DNA of 64,000 bases from Taenia hydatigena (taxonomy: Eukaryota; Platyhelminthes; Cestoda; Cyclophyllidea; Taeniidae). Below, in pieces: positions 39,525 to 51,121 of the stretch. The stretch's first letter is position 1. Each line of letters starts with the position of its first letter. The DNA lies in contig JADWOT020000006.1 in assembly GCA_036345935.2 (NCBI GenBank), positions 3,847,543 through 3,911,542 of the forward strand, in the 5' to 3' direction. The notes beneath the pieces are model-generated. The model was not told the origin of the DNA and made no database searches. It saw only the letters and a list, made by a program, of their open reading frames with translations. Made by a program: the position numbers and the translations under genes.

Positions 39525-41892
39525 TCAAATCTCATCATTGTTCAATTTGACGAATATCCCTGATTTGCCCATCACGTCTGAGGTTGGGTCTTTGTAGACT
39601 CCAAACTCATTTCTACACTCCTTCGGTCGCTTCGACTCGTCCACTTCAATTGCAAAATTGGCACCAACATCCGGAAACGACTTCATTGTATTTGCCAGCT
39701 TCGCTAAGGTAATCACAAAAATGCATCGTTAAATTGCATTTTGGGGTTTGGAGTCATCGTCCATTCGTAACGTTCCCTGAAGCACACAATGCAATAAACT
39801 AATTGAGCCAATTTAATGGTAAAATCTATATCTGGAGGAATAACGGTCTAATGAAACACAATACTTCTGTACCCACAACCAAACACCATCAACCACTGGC
39901 ATGATGTATTTCAATGGACAGAATTAATGTCTGCAGATGTGCTGGGCCTATGAACACCGAACTTGTGTGTATAAGGCAGTAAACTCTGAATCTTTAGTCA
40001 AAATTGCTCAACATAAAACAATCAGTTGGCAAGGGAGCGTCTTATAGATTTAAATAAATAAATTCTCAATTCGTCTTTAGATAAAGGCAACAAGTTTCTA
40101 TTTTTGAGAAGTTTTTGACAATCGGCAAGCATTACCGCATATATCCTCAATGGACTGCTTGTTATCACCACCAAAGGCTTCGGGCATTAACTCTTTCATT
40201 CCGACAATTGCATCAAAAGCGGGACTGAGGTCGGAACCCAAAACCATGGTCTGCAAAAGTTGGAGTTAGCGAGTGCAAGAGGAGAAGCTAAAGGCTCAGG
40301 TAGGTAAGAGACTTACTCGTGATTTAATCTTCTCATTTAACCACTCGGAGTAGATATTAAACAAGGTTTCAAACACTTTCGGGGAATTGTAGAAGATTAA
40401 CTTCTTTATTCGGAAGGGAAGACATTCCTATAATAAATTCAATAATTGAAACACCATTTTAGAATGCACTGTAAGAGAGTCTGCAGCAACGATGTGAGAA
40501 TGGAGAGGAATGTATACCTGAAAATACTTTGTTGATGCTTTTGTTAACTTGGGATCAAACATTCGCAAAATATCATCCTTATGGAGACTGGTAAAATCCA
40601 CAATCATACATATGCCGCCTATTTGCGTTCTTGGATCCACCAGACAGGCATCGTTCCACACCTGCAGTGCGTTTTCCAGGTCTGCCATGGAGATCACATC
40701 GAGATTGAGGTTCGCTGCGAACATTGTAAGAAAGGAGCATTTACTTCACCTTCACATAGCATGTGTAGGCTTAAATTAAGCGAACTTACCGCATTTCATC
40801 ACAGTGATCAGAGTGCCTTCTTGTGTGAACCCTATGGGCACATAGCACCTATAAATGCAGATTGAAATCAACAACAAGAAACTACAGTACTGCATATTTA
40901 CGTTTTACTACCCGTTGATTTGTGTAGTGTGGATAATCATGTCACTTTTGTCTCCATCTGAGGAAAGGTATCTATTATACCACACTTATCACAGGTTGAA
41001 GCACTGTCTCTGGACAGTGAAGGAGAAGAGTGATTCTACCATACGCACTGTAATACAGAGACCCCAAAAGTGAAAAAAATCTGTGCGTTTTAACCAATCA
41101 TTTGTAATACAATAAGGCAAAGACATATCAGGGAATATGAGTAGTAAAATTAAATAGATTTACTTCATGTCAACAAGTTTATTCCAATTTGCTCGATTGG
41201 TTGATGGTTTCTCAAACCACGGAGGATAACCATCGGCGGGTGAGGTTCGAAAGGTGCAAAATTTGTCCAAACGACGCTGCGCTTTCATGTGGTTGTATTT
41301 CGAGTGACGCAAAAATGCCAACAAAAACGTATCATCTATAAAAGTTGGAATGCATCACCATTACCAAATCTTCAAAAACGGGTAGAAGAAGCAAAGGTGA
41401 GTGCAGTGTATTTCATTCCCTTGTTGCGTGATTATAAAAGTTTGTCCCAGATGTGATCCACGTATTTGGATTTGATGACTACGTGACTCCGGTTACATAA
41501 TGGAAAGATTCGCTTTTTACCTTCATGCATAGTCCACTAAAACTTTGTAGGACTTTTGATCGGATTAGAGAATATAGCCAGGCTTATGCCAGTAATTTAA
41601 ACAATAAATACATTTCAAAAAAGTGTATAATTTTGGTCCAAATTTAGTTGTTAGCTTTATTCCCCTCTATTCACTTTAGGTAGGCATAAATATTGTGTGG
41701 TAATGAGATCCACATACCCGTGGTACACTTCAAGTGAGGCATGGAAGTAAGCCAACGTCGGAACGATTCCAGATGTGCTGAAACTTGGTCCGCATTCTCT
41801 CCCAATTCTTTTGCCGCTCGCTTTTTGTACATGGACGATAACGGCTTTGAGGGATCGTAGAGCGTATATTGCATTGGTGCTGTCTTTGGCAT
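39525..41892 (-). CDS. CRAL-TRIO lipid-transfer protein, copy 3 (alpha-TTP-like)
   Basis: Exons in transcript order: 41892-41718, 41335-41164, 40848-40790, 40714-40518, 40427-40317, 40250-40136, 39703-39525. Exon lengths (175, 172, 59, 197, 111, 115, 179) equal those of copies 1 and 2, and all introns are GT-AG, so a 335-residue product is expected. Conserved: the DDTFLLAFLRHSKYN start of the N-terminal domain, GGICMIVDF, LPFRIKKLIFYN, EKIKSR and the YGG motif. It differs from copies 1 and 2 at many sites, mostly in exons 4, 5 and 7; exon 7 begins AKLANTMKSF where the others have EAT. Introns are largely unalignable with copy 1. The role is as for the family: cytosolic transfer of an unidentified lipid. 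The intact frame despite divergence indicates selection. Confidence 0.9.
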
Positions 41893-42083
41893 CCTTCAGG
41901 ACTGACTGAGCGATGGATGTTATTCTCTATCACAGTTGTACTGATGGCTGTGCCACTAGCCTACACGCTGAAGTTAACTGTGCTATTCAGTGATTTGGTG
42001 CGATCAAGCCTGTCTGAACAGCCTTGGCACACCCTGTTGCACCTCTCTTTTTAGAACGCGTCATGATACCTTCAATCTACATC
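41893..42083 (-). promoter_or_regulatory. Conserved 5' block of CRAL-TRIO gene 3
   Basis: Same element order as in copies 1 and 2 (GGTGCAACAGGGTGTG, TTCAGCGTGT, CCATCGCTCAGTCAGT), then ATG. The 40 bp next to the ATG match copy 4 almost exactly. Confidence 0.4.
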
Positions 42084-45000
42084 AATGCAATTGGGTAGCT
42101 CACATTGACCCTCACCATTGACTATCGCTTCTAGAATGTGCTTATGAGAGTTAAGTCTTGTCTCTTTGCCAAAATGAGTGGGTCAAGTCAAAATTCTCAT
42201 TGATTTATTAAAAATTACATGTGTACAATTAGCATCGCAAACAAATTATGGCGCAACTAAAACTCTGAGGAGGGACACTGATCACCTGTTTAATCTTCCA
42301 CGCAGGTAACATGATGAAGATCGAAATCTTTTGCCTTACACTACTCCACAGTACGTGGAATATCTTAAAGATGTGTAACATGTGGGGTAGAAAACGTTCA
42401 TTTAGCATAAGCCTTTTCCAGTAGTCCAAGTTCGGAAGATATTACAGAACGTAGGTTTGGCTTTCATGAGGATTATTTCCTCGTGTGTTATCACTTCTAA
42501 GTGTTAGATTCATCATCACTGGGATTTCATTTACTAAGTCTGTATTAGAGAGATCCACTTATAATGTTTCACTTAGAAAATCATCCTTTATCGAGTTTAG
42601 TACCCACGTGTGAGTTTGGGATTCAAAGATTTCTTGTGGCGATAAAAGCATTGACTTCTCTGGAATTTCTGGATGCTAAGGTGGTGTTTGCTGCCCTATT
42701 CCGGTTTGAGAATTCATTTCACTGCCATGACTTGCACCTGTATTAATTTTAGCTTCTTAGTCTATCATCAGAAGGTCGTTTTACATCTGTTTTCATAGAT
42801 TTCGCTTGAGTTAACAAGCTTTTCTTTTCAACGCCTTCTTGTGGAGAACTCTCGAGAATCACAAAATTTAAATACTAGAGTGACTGTGTCAAAAGTCAGT
42901 GCATTATGAGGAATAAATGAGTAAATAGGAAAATTTGTGGAATTAATTCACTTGATTTAGGATGCACAAGAGAAGGGACAGTTCATAAAAATATGTGGGC
43001 TACGAATGATACTAACAGTCAACAGCACCGGACATGAGGGCGTCCAAAGAACATTCGTGCAAATTGTAGTAAACTTAGTCATCCCAACCGTCCCTGGCAT
43101 ATAACATAGTGCATAATGAACACGACTACCTACCACTTGTTAGCAATAAGACGGCGAGGTTCTATTTCAAAGGTGCTTAATGTTCCGTTTGAAAAAAGTG
43201 TCCACGGACCGAATAATTTATCAATGACTTGTAGATCTTTCCGATTAGTTAGGGCAGAAGAAAGGTGCAAAATTGTGAAGAGAGGTTTACCATGCAAAGG
43301 CTGATTTCTTTATGCGTGGCATCACTATCGCGTTGACCGGTTTTCCAATGCAAGATTTGTTTCTTTTTTTTGTAGTTTCGTAATTATCAGCGCCTTCTTT
43401 CTTCACCGACTTCACCTCGAGTAGCCGAGGTACACTCTTCTCGAGCGCCAGTTGGTCGGCAGATGTGGGAAAGGCGATACGCAGTGCATCCAGTAACTTT
43501 CAGCAAGATTGGTGAGTCTAATTTTCTACCAATTGTAAGAAAAATGTTCGCAAGACCAGTTGGAAAGAATTTGAATACACCAGAATAGTCAAGAGTGCGG
43601 TTGAGAAAACCGCCTCCAACACTGAGAGGCCCCACACTTGGCAGAGGAGATCTTCGATCTGCCCAGTCAAGCGAGTGTGAAAGAATGTGGAGTGATGAAG
43701 TTCGACTTTATGACGGCAATTAGGTGGTGGAAGTAGAGTACGCTTTGTTGAATCAAAGGCTTGCAAACGAAGCTATTTTAGTCGACAAGAACTTGAGTTC
43801 AGCACGTCTTCAATCTCTCGTAGTTGAGCCAGCTTTCCGTCGAAAGCATCAATTTTCCTCATTAGAATGTAATTTGTTGGTGAAGATAGGTGTTCTAGTG
43901 CAGGCGCACTGTACCATACAGGAAACCCTGGAATGGGTTTACAGTAGGCATTTGCAGTTACAATTATTGCAGCGCTTTGATGGTTTGCTTAACCCTGTGT
44001 ATGATTACGCGGTCACTTAATTTTAGCACAGATTGTACTTCCGGCCATCCGCATGATTTCCGGACTGCGCCAGTAGCTTCAATTCTTCTTCTCTTCTCGC
44101 TTTGCTGATGTATTCTCTTGTTTCGGGTGACTCGTGATTGTCCTCGCGATTTGCAGTTGGAACAGTCGTATATGCTAATTGAAGTGCAGTAGTAGAAGAG
44201 AGTTCTATGATCGCCGAATTTGCGTATTTCTGGGTAGAAATTCTTAGTACACATCCCACTTCGACTGAAAGCGCATGAAGTGGGTTAGTTTCATACTGGC
44301 CTGCCGGTGAAAAACTGATGGCTCCCTCACCAATTGTAGGTTGATAGTTGGCGCTCTCTCAAGTAAAGTGGAGCACTCGTATGGTCATATCAGGTTATAA
44401 TTGTTTATGGTCGGGCATTCGTTCAGTGTATTAATTATGCGTAGCCGGAGTGGATTCAATAATGCTTGATCTCAGCCAAAGGGGGACTTCTCACGTCTGC
44501 GTTTTAATGATTGTAGGAGTCCAAATTCTAGCGTCTTGTTTGTTTGAAACTGCAATCTCTCATTAGATCGTGTCATGAGCTTGGGCCTAAGACTGGAACT
44601 AGTGAAGCTCTGAGACCCCACTGGAGCTCAGGCGACTGAGAAAATTTTAATTATGAAGATCTGCTCAAAATCAGAATGATAGAGTTACACTTACAGGGGC
44701 GTTAGTTCCTTTTAGATGTAGAATTCGGAAAAAAGCGAGCGTCTTCAGGTGAGCTTACTGTTATAATAACGACTTACCTATCAACGTTGGCAGGAAGGAA
44801 CAGATGAATTTCAAGTATTGCCCTCTAGATAAGAGTATGGTGGTGGTTGAAAGCATTGGACTTGTGATTTCAGTGTAAGCTTAATCAGAGAATGGCGTGA
44901 GGTAAGGATTGCCACATTTTAAGTACCTTGTGCTGTACATTATATTCAATCCCTATTTCGTTTGCTCAAGGAATCGTCCGTACCGTAAACTCCTATGAGT

Positions 45001-47040
45001 TGAAACAGAGCACACTTTTGTAGCAAGCGATCCGGTAGCATAAAATCGTATTTAGTGTAGCCGCACACATGCACATCTCACCGGACCAACGAGGAAGGCT
45101 TTTCTTGTTTGTTTCCATTTCTTAGCAGTTTAGTAAATTTTTTAACCACATTTTTGGTAGCTTTACTTACGGATGCCAAATACTTCGTTGCGAATTTCAT
45201 TCTGATTTTGCAAGTGGGTCGTATGGGAGGCAGTACGACTTTTGCTTGACCATTGAAAAAGGTATGTGAAGGATTCTGAACTCGGTATTTTTGAAGGCCA
45301 ATAACAGAGGGAAGATTAACTAATCTTTTCTGCGTATACTGAGCTGTCATAATAAAAAATTGTTGCACTCGTCTGTCCTGCGGTTACTCCTGGTCAACAC
45401 CACTCCCGCTTCATCTATTCTTTGTCGGAATTGTGATGCTTGCGCGAAAGGAAGATGGTCTGCTCAGGGAAGTACTTTGCTTTGTAATTGGCTAGTTGAG
45501 TTTCCCTCCTTTTCTATCAGCGAAAGTGAGGTGGATAAGTCTTTGATGAGGGAGGCAGTGATTACTACGCTAAGGATTAGATGCATGAGAATGTCCTGTT
45601 GTCGATGCGGCTCTTTTGCTTCAGGCCATGCTTCTTCAGATGTAAGCTTCAAAATCCGTTTCGTTCATGCTTTTAATTCAAGAGTATATGCGTCTATTCT
45701 CTTGCCCAAAAACAAGGATTTATCCACTTCGATGGTGAGTAGTACAACTGCGGTTGCGATGCTGTTTTTTGGAGGCTCTACAGCCTCAAACTATAACAAA
45801 AGATGGGGCGTTTATCTCAAAACTTAGACATTAGCTTCATGACCGGTGAAGTGGGTGACAACGAAAGGCACCGTTCCATTTATTATCTACTCTTAGAGTA
45901 GCATATCCGACCATTACTCTATTCAAAATCGTTTTGCCTAAATTTACAAAGAAACGCATACCCAAAGGTATACACAGTGCTCGCATCGCTGCTACGGGAG
46001 CACCGGTGATACCTCTCGTTGGGGAATCACTTACTAAAACTATTCGGAAGTAAGCAAGAACTGATGAACGGTAGGCTGATGCATATGTATACAGTTTTAA
46101 AATGCGGAAGTTGTTATTCACTGCAGAATGATTACTTTTAACTGTATCCGATGGTCAAACACGTCCTTACAGTTGTCGGTAAAGCTTGCTGCCAGAGTCT
46201 GCTGTAAGATATAGGGATGCATGCATTATCGTTGATAAATGTTTTTCTGAAGCACCGGGCTGTCGATGATCCTTGTCGAAGCGGGCACTGTTTCCATCTC
46301 CCTCTAATTTTGACTCCCCATATGATCAAAGGCTGCTGAACCTGACGAATGCGCTTGAACTTGGGAGCCTGATGTCAAATTGGTTGTAATGTAGTTAAAG
46401 GAGGCCTCGTAGTATGACACCAACTTGGAATGAATTTCGTGAGTTGATTTTAGTAGAAATACATCTAAAATTGATTCGGTATTTTGGGAACACCGTTTTT
46501 TTCCCTATTAAGAGGAATTATAAAAATGGTTAAAAGCTGACGCGTGGAGAACTTCCAATAGCACCTTGCATAGGTAACGAAAACAATGTTTGTTGAAACC
46601 TGCATCAATTAAGAAGCTCGTGGTGGAAAGCAAACAGAGAGATGCTAACAACTGATAATAAGCTCTCCCATTCCTCATTTTATCATGTGGGTTTGCTGCA
46701 ATGTACCAGTATTAGATGCCCCCGCACTTCAGAGTGCTTGAATGAATCCAGCGAGGCTGATTTCTTGATTTTTTCCTACTGTTGCAAGATATTTCAGCCT
46801 GTCATTGTTAGCGCAAGGACACATTCTTGGAGTAGGGACTGCTCTACATGTCACTTTGTTGAGCCCTCAGCCCTCTCGGATGATGAAAATAGATACAAGA
46901 TTTTAACACATGTTTTGCTTTTCACAGGCTCAACCATGAAAGTCAAATAGTTTAGTTCATTTTTATTAAGTACAAACATTATTTAGGCCTAAATAGAAAA
47001 GAAGGTGGCTCGTTAGTCGTTCCAAGCGTGTGGCTGGGGG
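42084..47040. other. Old diverged copy of gene-block upstream region
   Basis: Shows patchy similarity to 26,917-29,990 up to about 44,900. From 45,000 to 46,480 I see nothing recognisable. 46,490-46,640 matches 11,520-11,660 in the forward direction, although the neighbouring gene is on the minus strand, so this piece is inverted relative to its gene. No further gene is supported. Open frames of up to 155 codons (45,360-45,827) have no recognisable family or splice context. Confidence 0.55.
46962..46967 (-). terminator. Poly(A) signal AATAAA, gene 4
   Basis: AATAAA on the minus strand, about 75 bp beyond the stop of CRAL-TRIO copy 4. I found no canonical AATAAA at the same place behind copy 3. 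Confidence 0.5.
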
Positions 47041-49409
47041 TCAAATCTCATCATTGTTCAATTTGACGAATATCCCTGATTTGCCCATCACGTCTGAGGT
47101 TGGGTCTTTGTAGACTCCAAACTCATGTCTGCACTCCTTCGGCCGCTTCGACTCGTCCACTTCAATTGCAAAATTGGCACCAACATCTGGAAATGACTTC
47201 ATTATTTTCGTTGTCGCCTCTAAGAGAGTAATAAAAATGAATGTCTAAAATGCACACAGATGTATTGAGATATCCTTCAATGATAACGAGTACATTACGC
47301 CGATTTTTTGGTGGGAACCCCTTCCAACGTAAATGACGCTCACCTGAAACACATTCTCGGTTTAGTATAACACTATTTCAGTACTTACAACTGCGTTTAT
47401 TTCGATGAACATAAATAGACGCAGATAGAGCGGACTGAGGAAGTAGATTTTGCACATTAGGTGTGGGGAGCTCCACTGTGATTACTATGGTAGTGAGTCC
47501 CAATCAGGCTTAAAGATTGTAATATTTGAACAACTAATTGCAAATGCGATGCATCACAGATCGAAATAAGTAAATTTTTTGTGCTGTTCTTTAAAAAGGC
47601 TAGGCAATACCATGAAGCAGGTTTACACGTAAAATGCAGACATTACCGCATATATCCTCAATGGAAAGCTTGTTATCGCCACTATAGACTTCAGGCATTA
47701 TCTCTTTCAACCCCGTAACCTCATCGAAGGCGGGGCTAAGATCGGAGCCCAAAACCATGGTCTGCAAGATTTAGAGTTGATTAATGTGTAGAAAGGCAAT
47801 TGGTGATTAAGTGGGTAAAAGGCACTCACTCGTGATTTGACCTTCTCATTTAACCAATCAGAGTAGAGGTTAAACAGTGTTTCAAATACTTTTGGCGCAT
47901 TGTAGTAGATTAACTTCCTTATTCGGAAAGGAAGGCATTCCTAAAATAAATGCGGTAACCAGTAATCATAAAGGAAGCTCAATGAGGAAATCTATTACAG
48001 CATGGGCAACTTTTGTTTAATCTACCTTTTTAATAAAATGCTTCCTCTAAACAAATGGGTGAATGAAGTCAAGTACAACGAAAGTGAAGCGTAATGTGTA
48101 CCTGGAAATACTTTGCTGCAATCTTTGATACCTTAGGGTCGAACATTCGCATAATATCCTCCTTTCGAAGATTCGAGAGATCCACGATCACACACAAGCC
48201 GCCAATTTGCGCCCTGGGATCAACTAGGCATACATCGTACCATACTTGGAATGCGCTTTGCACATCTGCCATGGTGATCACATCCAGATTAAGGTTTTCT
48301 ACAAGCAATGTTAAAAAGGGGCAGGTACTTTCCATTCACGAAATTTTCTGTTATGTGGCGGAGAAGTAGCACGCATAACCAACAATGTGAGGGACTCACC
48401 GCACTTCATCACAGCGACCAGAGTACCATCTTGAGTGAACCCTAGGGGTGCCCAGCACCTATGAAGGCAAGTAGAAATCAACAAGTCATGGTGACTTCAT
48501 AACGACTGTGTTTGAAAAGCCAAGTGTATTTCAGTAAAGGTGTCTATTCTACCACAATCGTCTGAAGGCCGAGGCACTCTCCTGATGCCTCCATTCCAAC
48601 CATAAACGTCAAATAAGAGAGTCTTAACCATATTCACAGCAATACGGTTAGCAAGTGCTAGGGTAAAAATATCATCCTGAGTCTTTTAGTCGCTTGTATA
48701 GATGTTTGGTGGTCATAATTTGATAACGCAAAAGTATTACAAGAATTATGAAGTGTGGAAATGCAATAAACTTACTTCATGCCAATAAATTTGTTCCAAT
48801 TTGCTTTATTGGTTGATGGTTTCTCAAACCACGGAGGATAACCATCGGCGGGTGAGGTTCGAAAGGTGCAAAATTTGTCCAAACGACGCTGCGCTTTCAT
48901 GTGGTTGTATTTCGAGTGACGCAAAAATGCCAACAAAAACGTATCATCTATAAAAGTTGGCACGCACACCGTTACCAGAAATTTCGGAAATTAGCAAAGC
49001 TACCAAACCTAGTTTAATCGTGGTCATTGGAGTTTATTTTAGGTCAAACAAGGGTATTTGGGTTTGCTGACACCACTTCTAAGCTCAATAAAGTTTTTTC
49101 ATGGGCATCCGATCGGATTAAAGGGTATGGCATGGCTTATGCCGACAACTTTGGCCAGAAATTAGTGGATAGCTTTAGCCTCTTCTACCCACACTGGGTA
49201 GGTATAAAAATGTGCGGCAATACTATGAACATACCCGTGGTACACTTCAAGTGAGGCATGGAAGTAAGCCAACGTCGGAACGATTCCAGATGTGCTGAAA
49301 CTTGGTCCGCATTCTCTCCCAATTCTTTTGCCGCTCGCTTTTTGTACATGGAAGATAACGGCTTTGAGGGATCGTAGAGCGTATATTGCATTGGTGCTGT
49401 CTTTGGCAT
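47041..49409 (-). CDS. CRAL-TRIO lipid-transfer protein, copy 4 (alpha-TTP-like)
   Basis: Exons in transcript order: 49409-49235, 48947-48776, 48458-48400, 48298-48102, 47940-47830, 47761-47647, 47219-47041. Exon lengths and phases are the same as in the other three genes, giving 335 residues. Exon 1 differs from copy 3 by one silent base, and most of exon 2 (with 12 bp of intron) is identical. Exon 3 (CWAPLGFTQDG against CYVPIGFTQEG) and exon 4 differ at many residues. Lipid-fold motifs: GGLCVIVDL, LPFRIRKLIYYN, EKVKSR. The C-terminal extension ends KLNNDEI as in copy 3. It is a cytosolic lipid carrier by family; the changed residues in exons 3 and 4 line the first half of the binding domain, so ligand preference might differ. 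Confidence 0.9.
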
Positions 49410-49590
49410 CCTTCAGGACTGACTGAGCGATGGATGTTATTCCCTATCACAGTTGTGATACTAGCCTACACGCTGAAGTTACCTGCGCTGTTGAGTGATA
49501 TTGAGAGATCAAGCCTGTCTGAAAAACCTTGTCACACCCTGTTGCACCTTTCGGTGGTAAAACATGGCAACACACCCTCGATCTACGTCA
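49410..49590 (-). promoter_or_regulatory. Conserved 5' block of CRAL-TRIO gene 4
   Basis: Carries the same elements as the other three copies, with a short deletion near 49,460. The regulatory role is inferred from conservation next to four start codons. Confidence 0.4.
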
Positions 49591-49599
49591 ATGCAATTG

Positions 49600-50956
49600 G
49601 CTAGCTCACACTGGCTCCCACTGCTGACTAAACTACACTTTTAAAGCGCACATCACTTCATCCTCGACTAATACGCACGATACCGTCGACTGTGACGCGA
49701 AATTTTCATTGTAATTGTTGCCTTGCTGAAGACCACATAATTATTGGCTGAGAACGATCTTCTCAACATTAAGCAAATGTGTTAGGCAAAGTTTGTTCCT
49801 AAAAAATAGCTGATAATTCTGAGTTTAGCTATCAGTAATTCGGAAAAGATTCTCGTCCTGAAGAAAGAATTTTTCATCGCAAAACCTGCATGTAAGTGGA
49901 GACTTCGTCGCATCTTAGTAGCCTAACGAAGTTCCTTCGGACCACTATCGCCTTCTTCTGGCATTTTGCAGTGCATTTTAGAGAGGCAGTTGCTGAAAGC
50001 GTAGAAGACTAAGTTTTGCTCCTCGAGACAGCAGGTTTTATAAAGATTGGCCCCCGGTTAAAAAGAAAATTATACACAATAAAGTATAATAAATCCAGAA
50101 GACTTCTGCAGCAATTTTATAAGGTTTAAGGAGTCTCCTCTATCTTCCACGATCTAAGATCTACAATTACAAGATGGATCCCTACCCTTACCTTCTTCCC
50201 GACTCCTTCGGTATGTCCATTGTAAGGCTACTTCCAGACTGCCATAACGCAACATTTTATTCGAAGAATAGCCTCAGTGCCAAATAATAGCTGTCCTGTC
50301 AAGTTCTAACACAATGATGACGTCCTGATTGTGATAAGCACGAAGACGGGGTTGGTGTACCAACAAATGATGCGATGGAAATGAAAGGATTTACAAACTT
50401 CATTAATGCTAGGTAAACCGGTCACCTCACTTGAAGGAGGGCGGTCAGGTGCGCGAACGCGGAATTTCGCCACTGCGGTGCCAATTTACTTAATTGGTCT
50501 CACGACCAGAAGCGGAGACCGATTTATTGTGCAGTGCTTTCACTTGGCAGGCTCATTGACAGTGGGGCATAAATCGTCGGTTGCCAAAATACCCTGCAAG
50601 GGTTGAAGTATTTCTTATCGTATTTCTTTCACAAAGTTGTACAACAGTGTTAGAATGAAGAGCAGGAGTTTTTCATCACCTATGGAATAGTAACACCTCA
50701 AATCCGAAACAACTTTCGTGTTGCCCACATTTCATATGTTAAGTCAATTTGGAATTAAACTCTACCTTGAAATAATACCTTTGTTCTAGTAAAATGAAAC
50801 TATTCGAAGATACTGCAATTCTAGAAGATCAGCATACTTACCCCAAGGACATGTACTGCTTCACCGAAACCGGCCACACAGAGAGATGGATTGGGATACA
50901 AGAAGGAGTTTTGGGATGTACTCCACCTACAGTTGATACGTGGCTTTAAAGTTGAT
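49600..50956. other. Remnant of SL-unit / spacer type sequence
   Basis: 49,640-49,720 and 49,910-50,060 resemble 16,640-16,720 and 16,920-17,060 of the palindrome spacer. 50,490-50,640 resembles 37,680-37,800. No SL exon is left in this remnant. Confidence 0.55.
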
Positions 50957-51121
50957 TGTGTCATCCCGTGACTCCCTTGAAGGCAAACAAAGGCATAATA
51001 CTAGGGAAGAATACATATATTTAATAAACAGGGAGGATGGGGCTGCTGGCATGGCTAAGGCAATATGGTCACCTAAGTGATCGAAACCGAAACCGGCAGT
51101 CACAACAAACAAGTTATTACA
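50957..51121 (+). mobile_element. Degenerate solo LTR-like element (TRIM-like)
   Basis: 165 bp starting TGTGTCATCCCGTGAC and ending TATTACA. It aligns along its length with the two copies at 61 kb, sharing CTCCCTTGAAGGC, GGCTGCTGGCATGG and ACAACAAACAA. It is flanked by TTGAT on the left and CTGAT on the right, a 4-of-5 target duplication. Older and shorter than the 61-kb copies. Confidence 0.7.
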
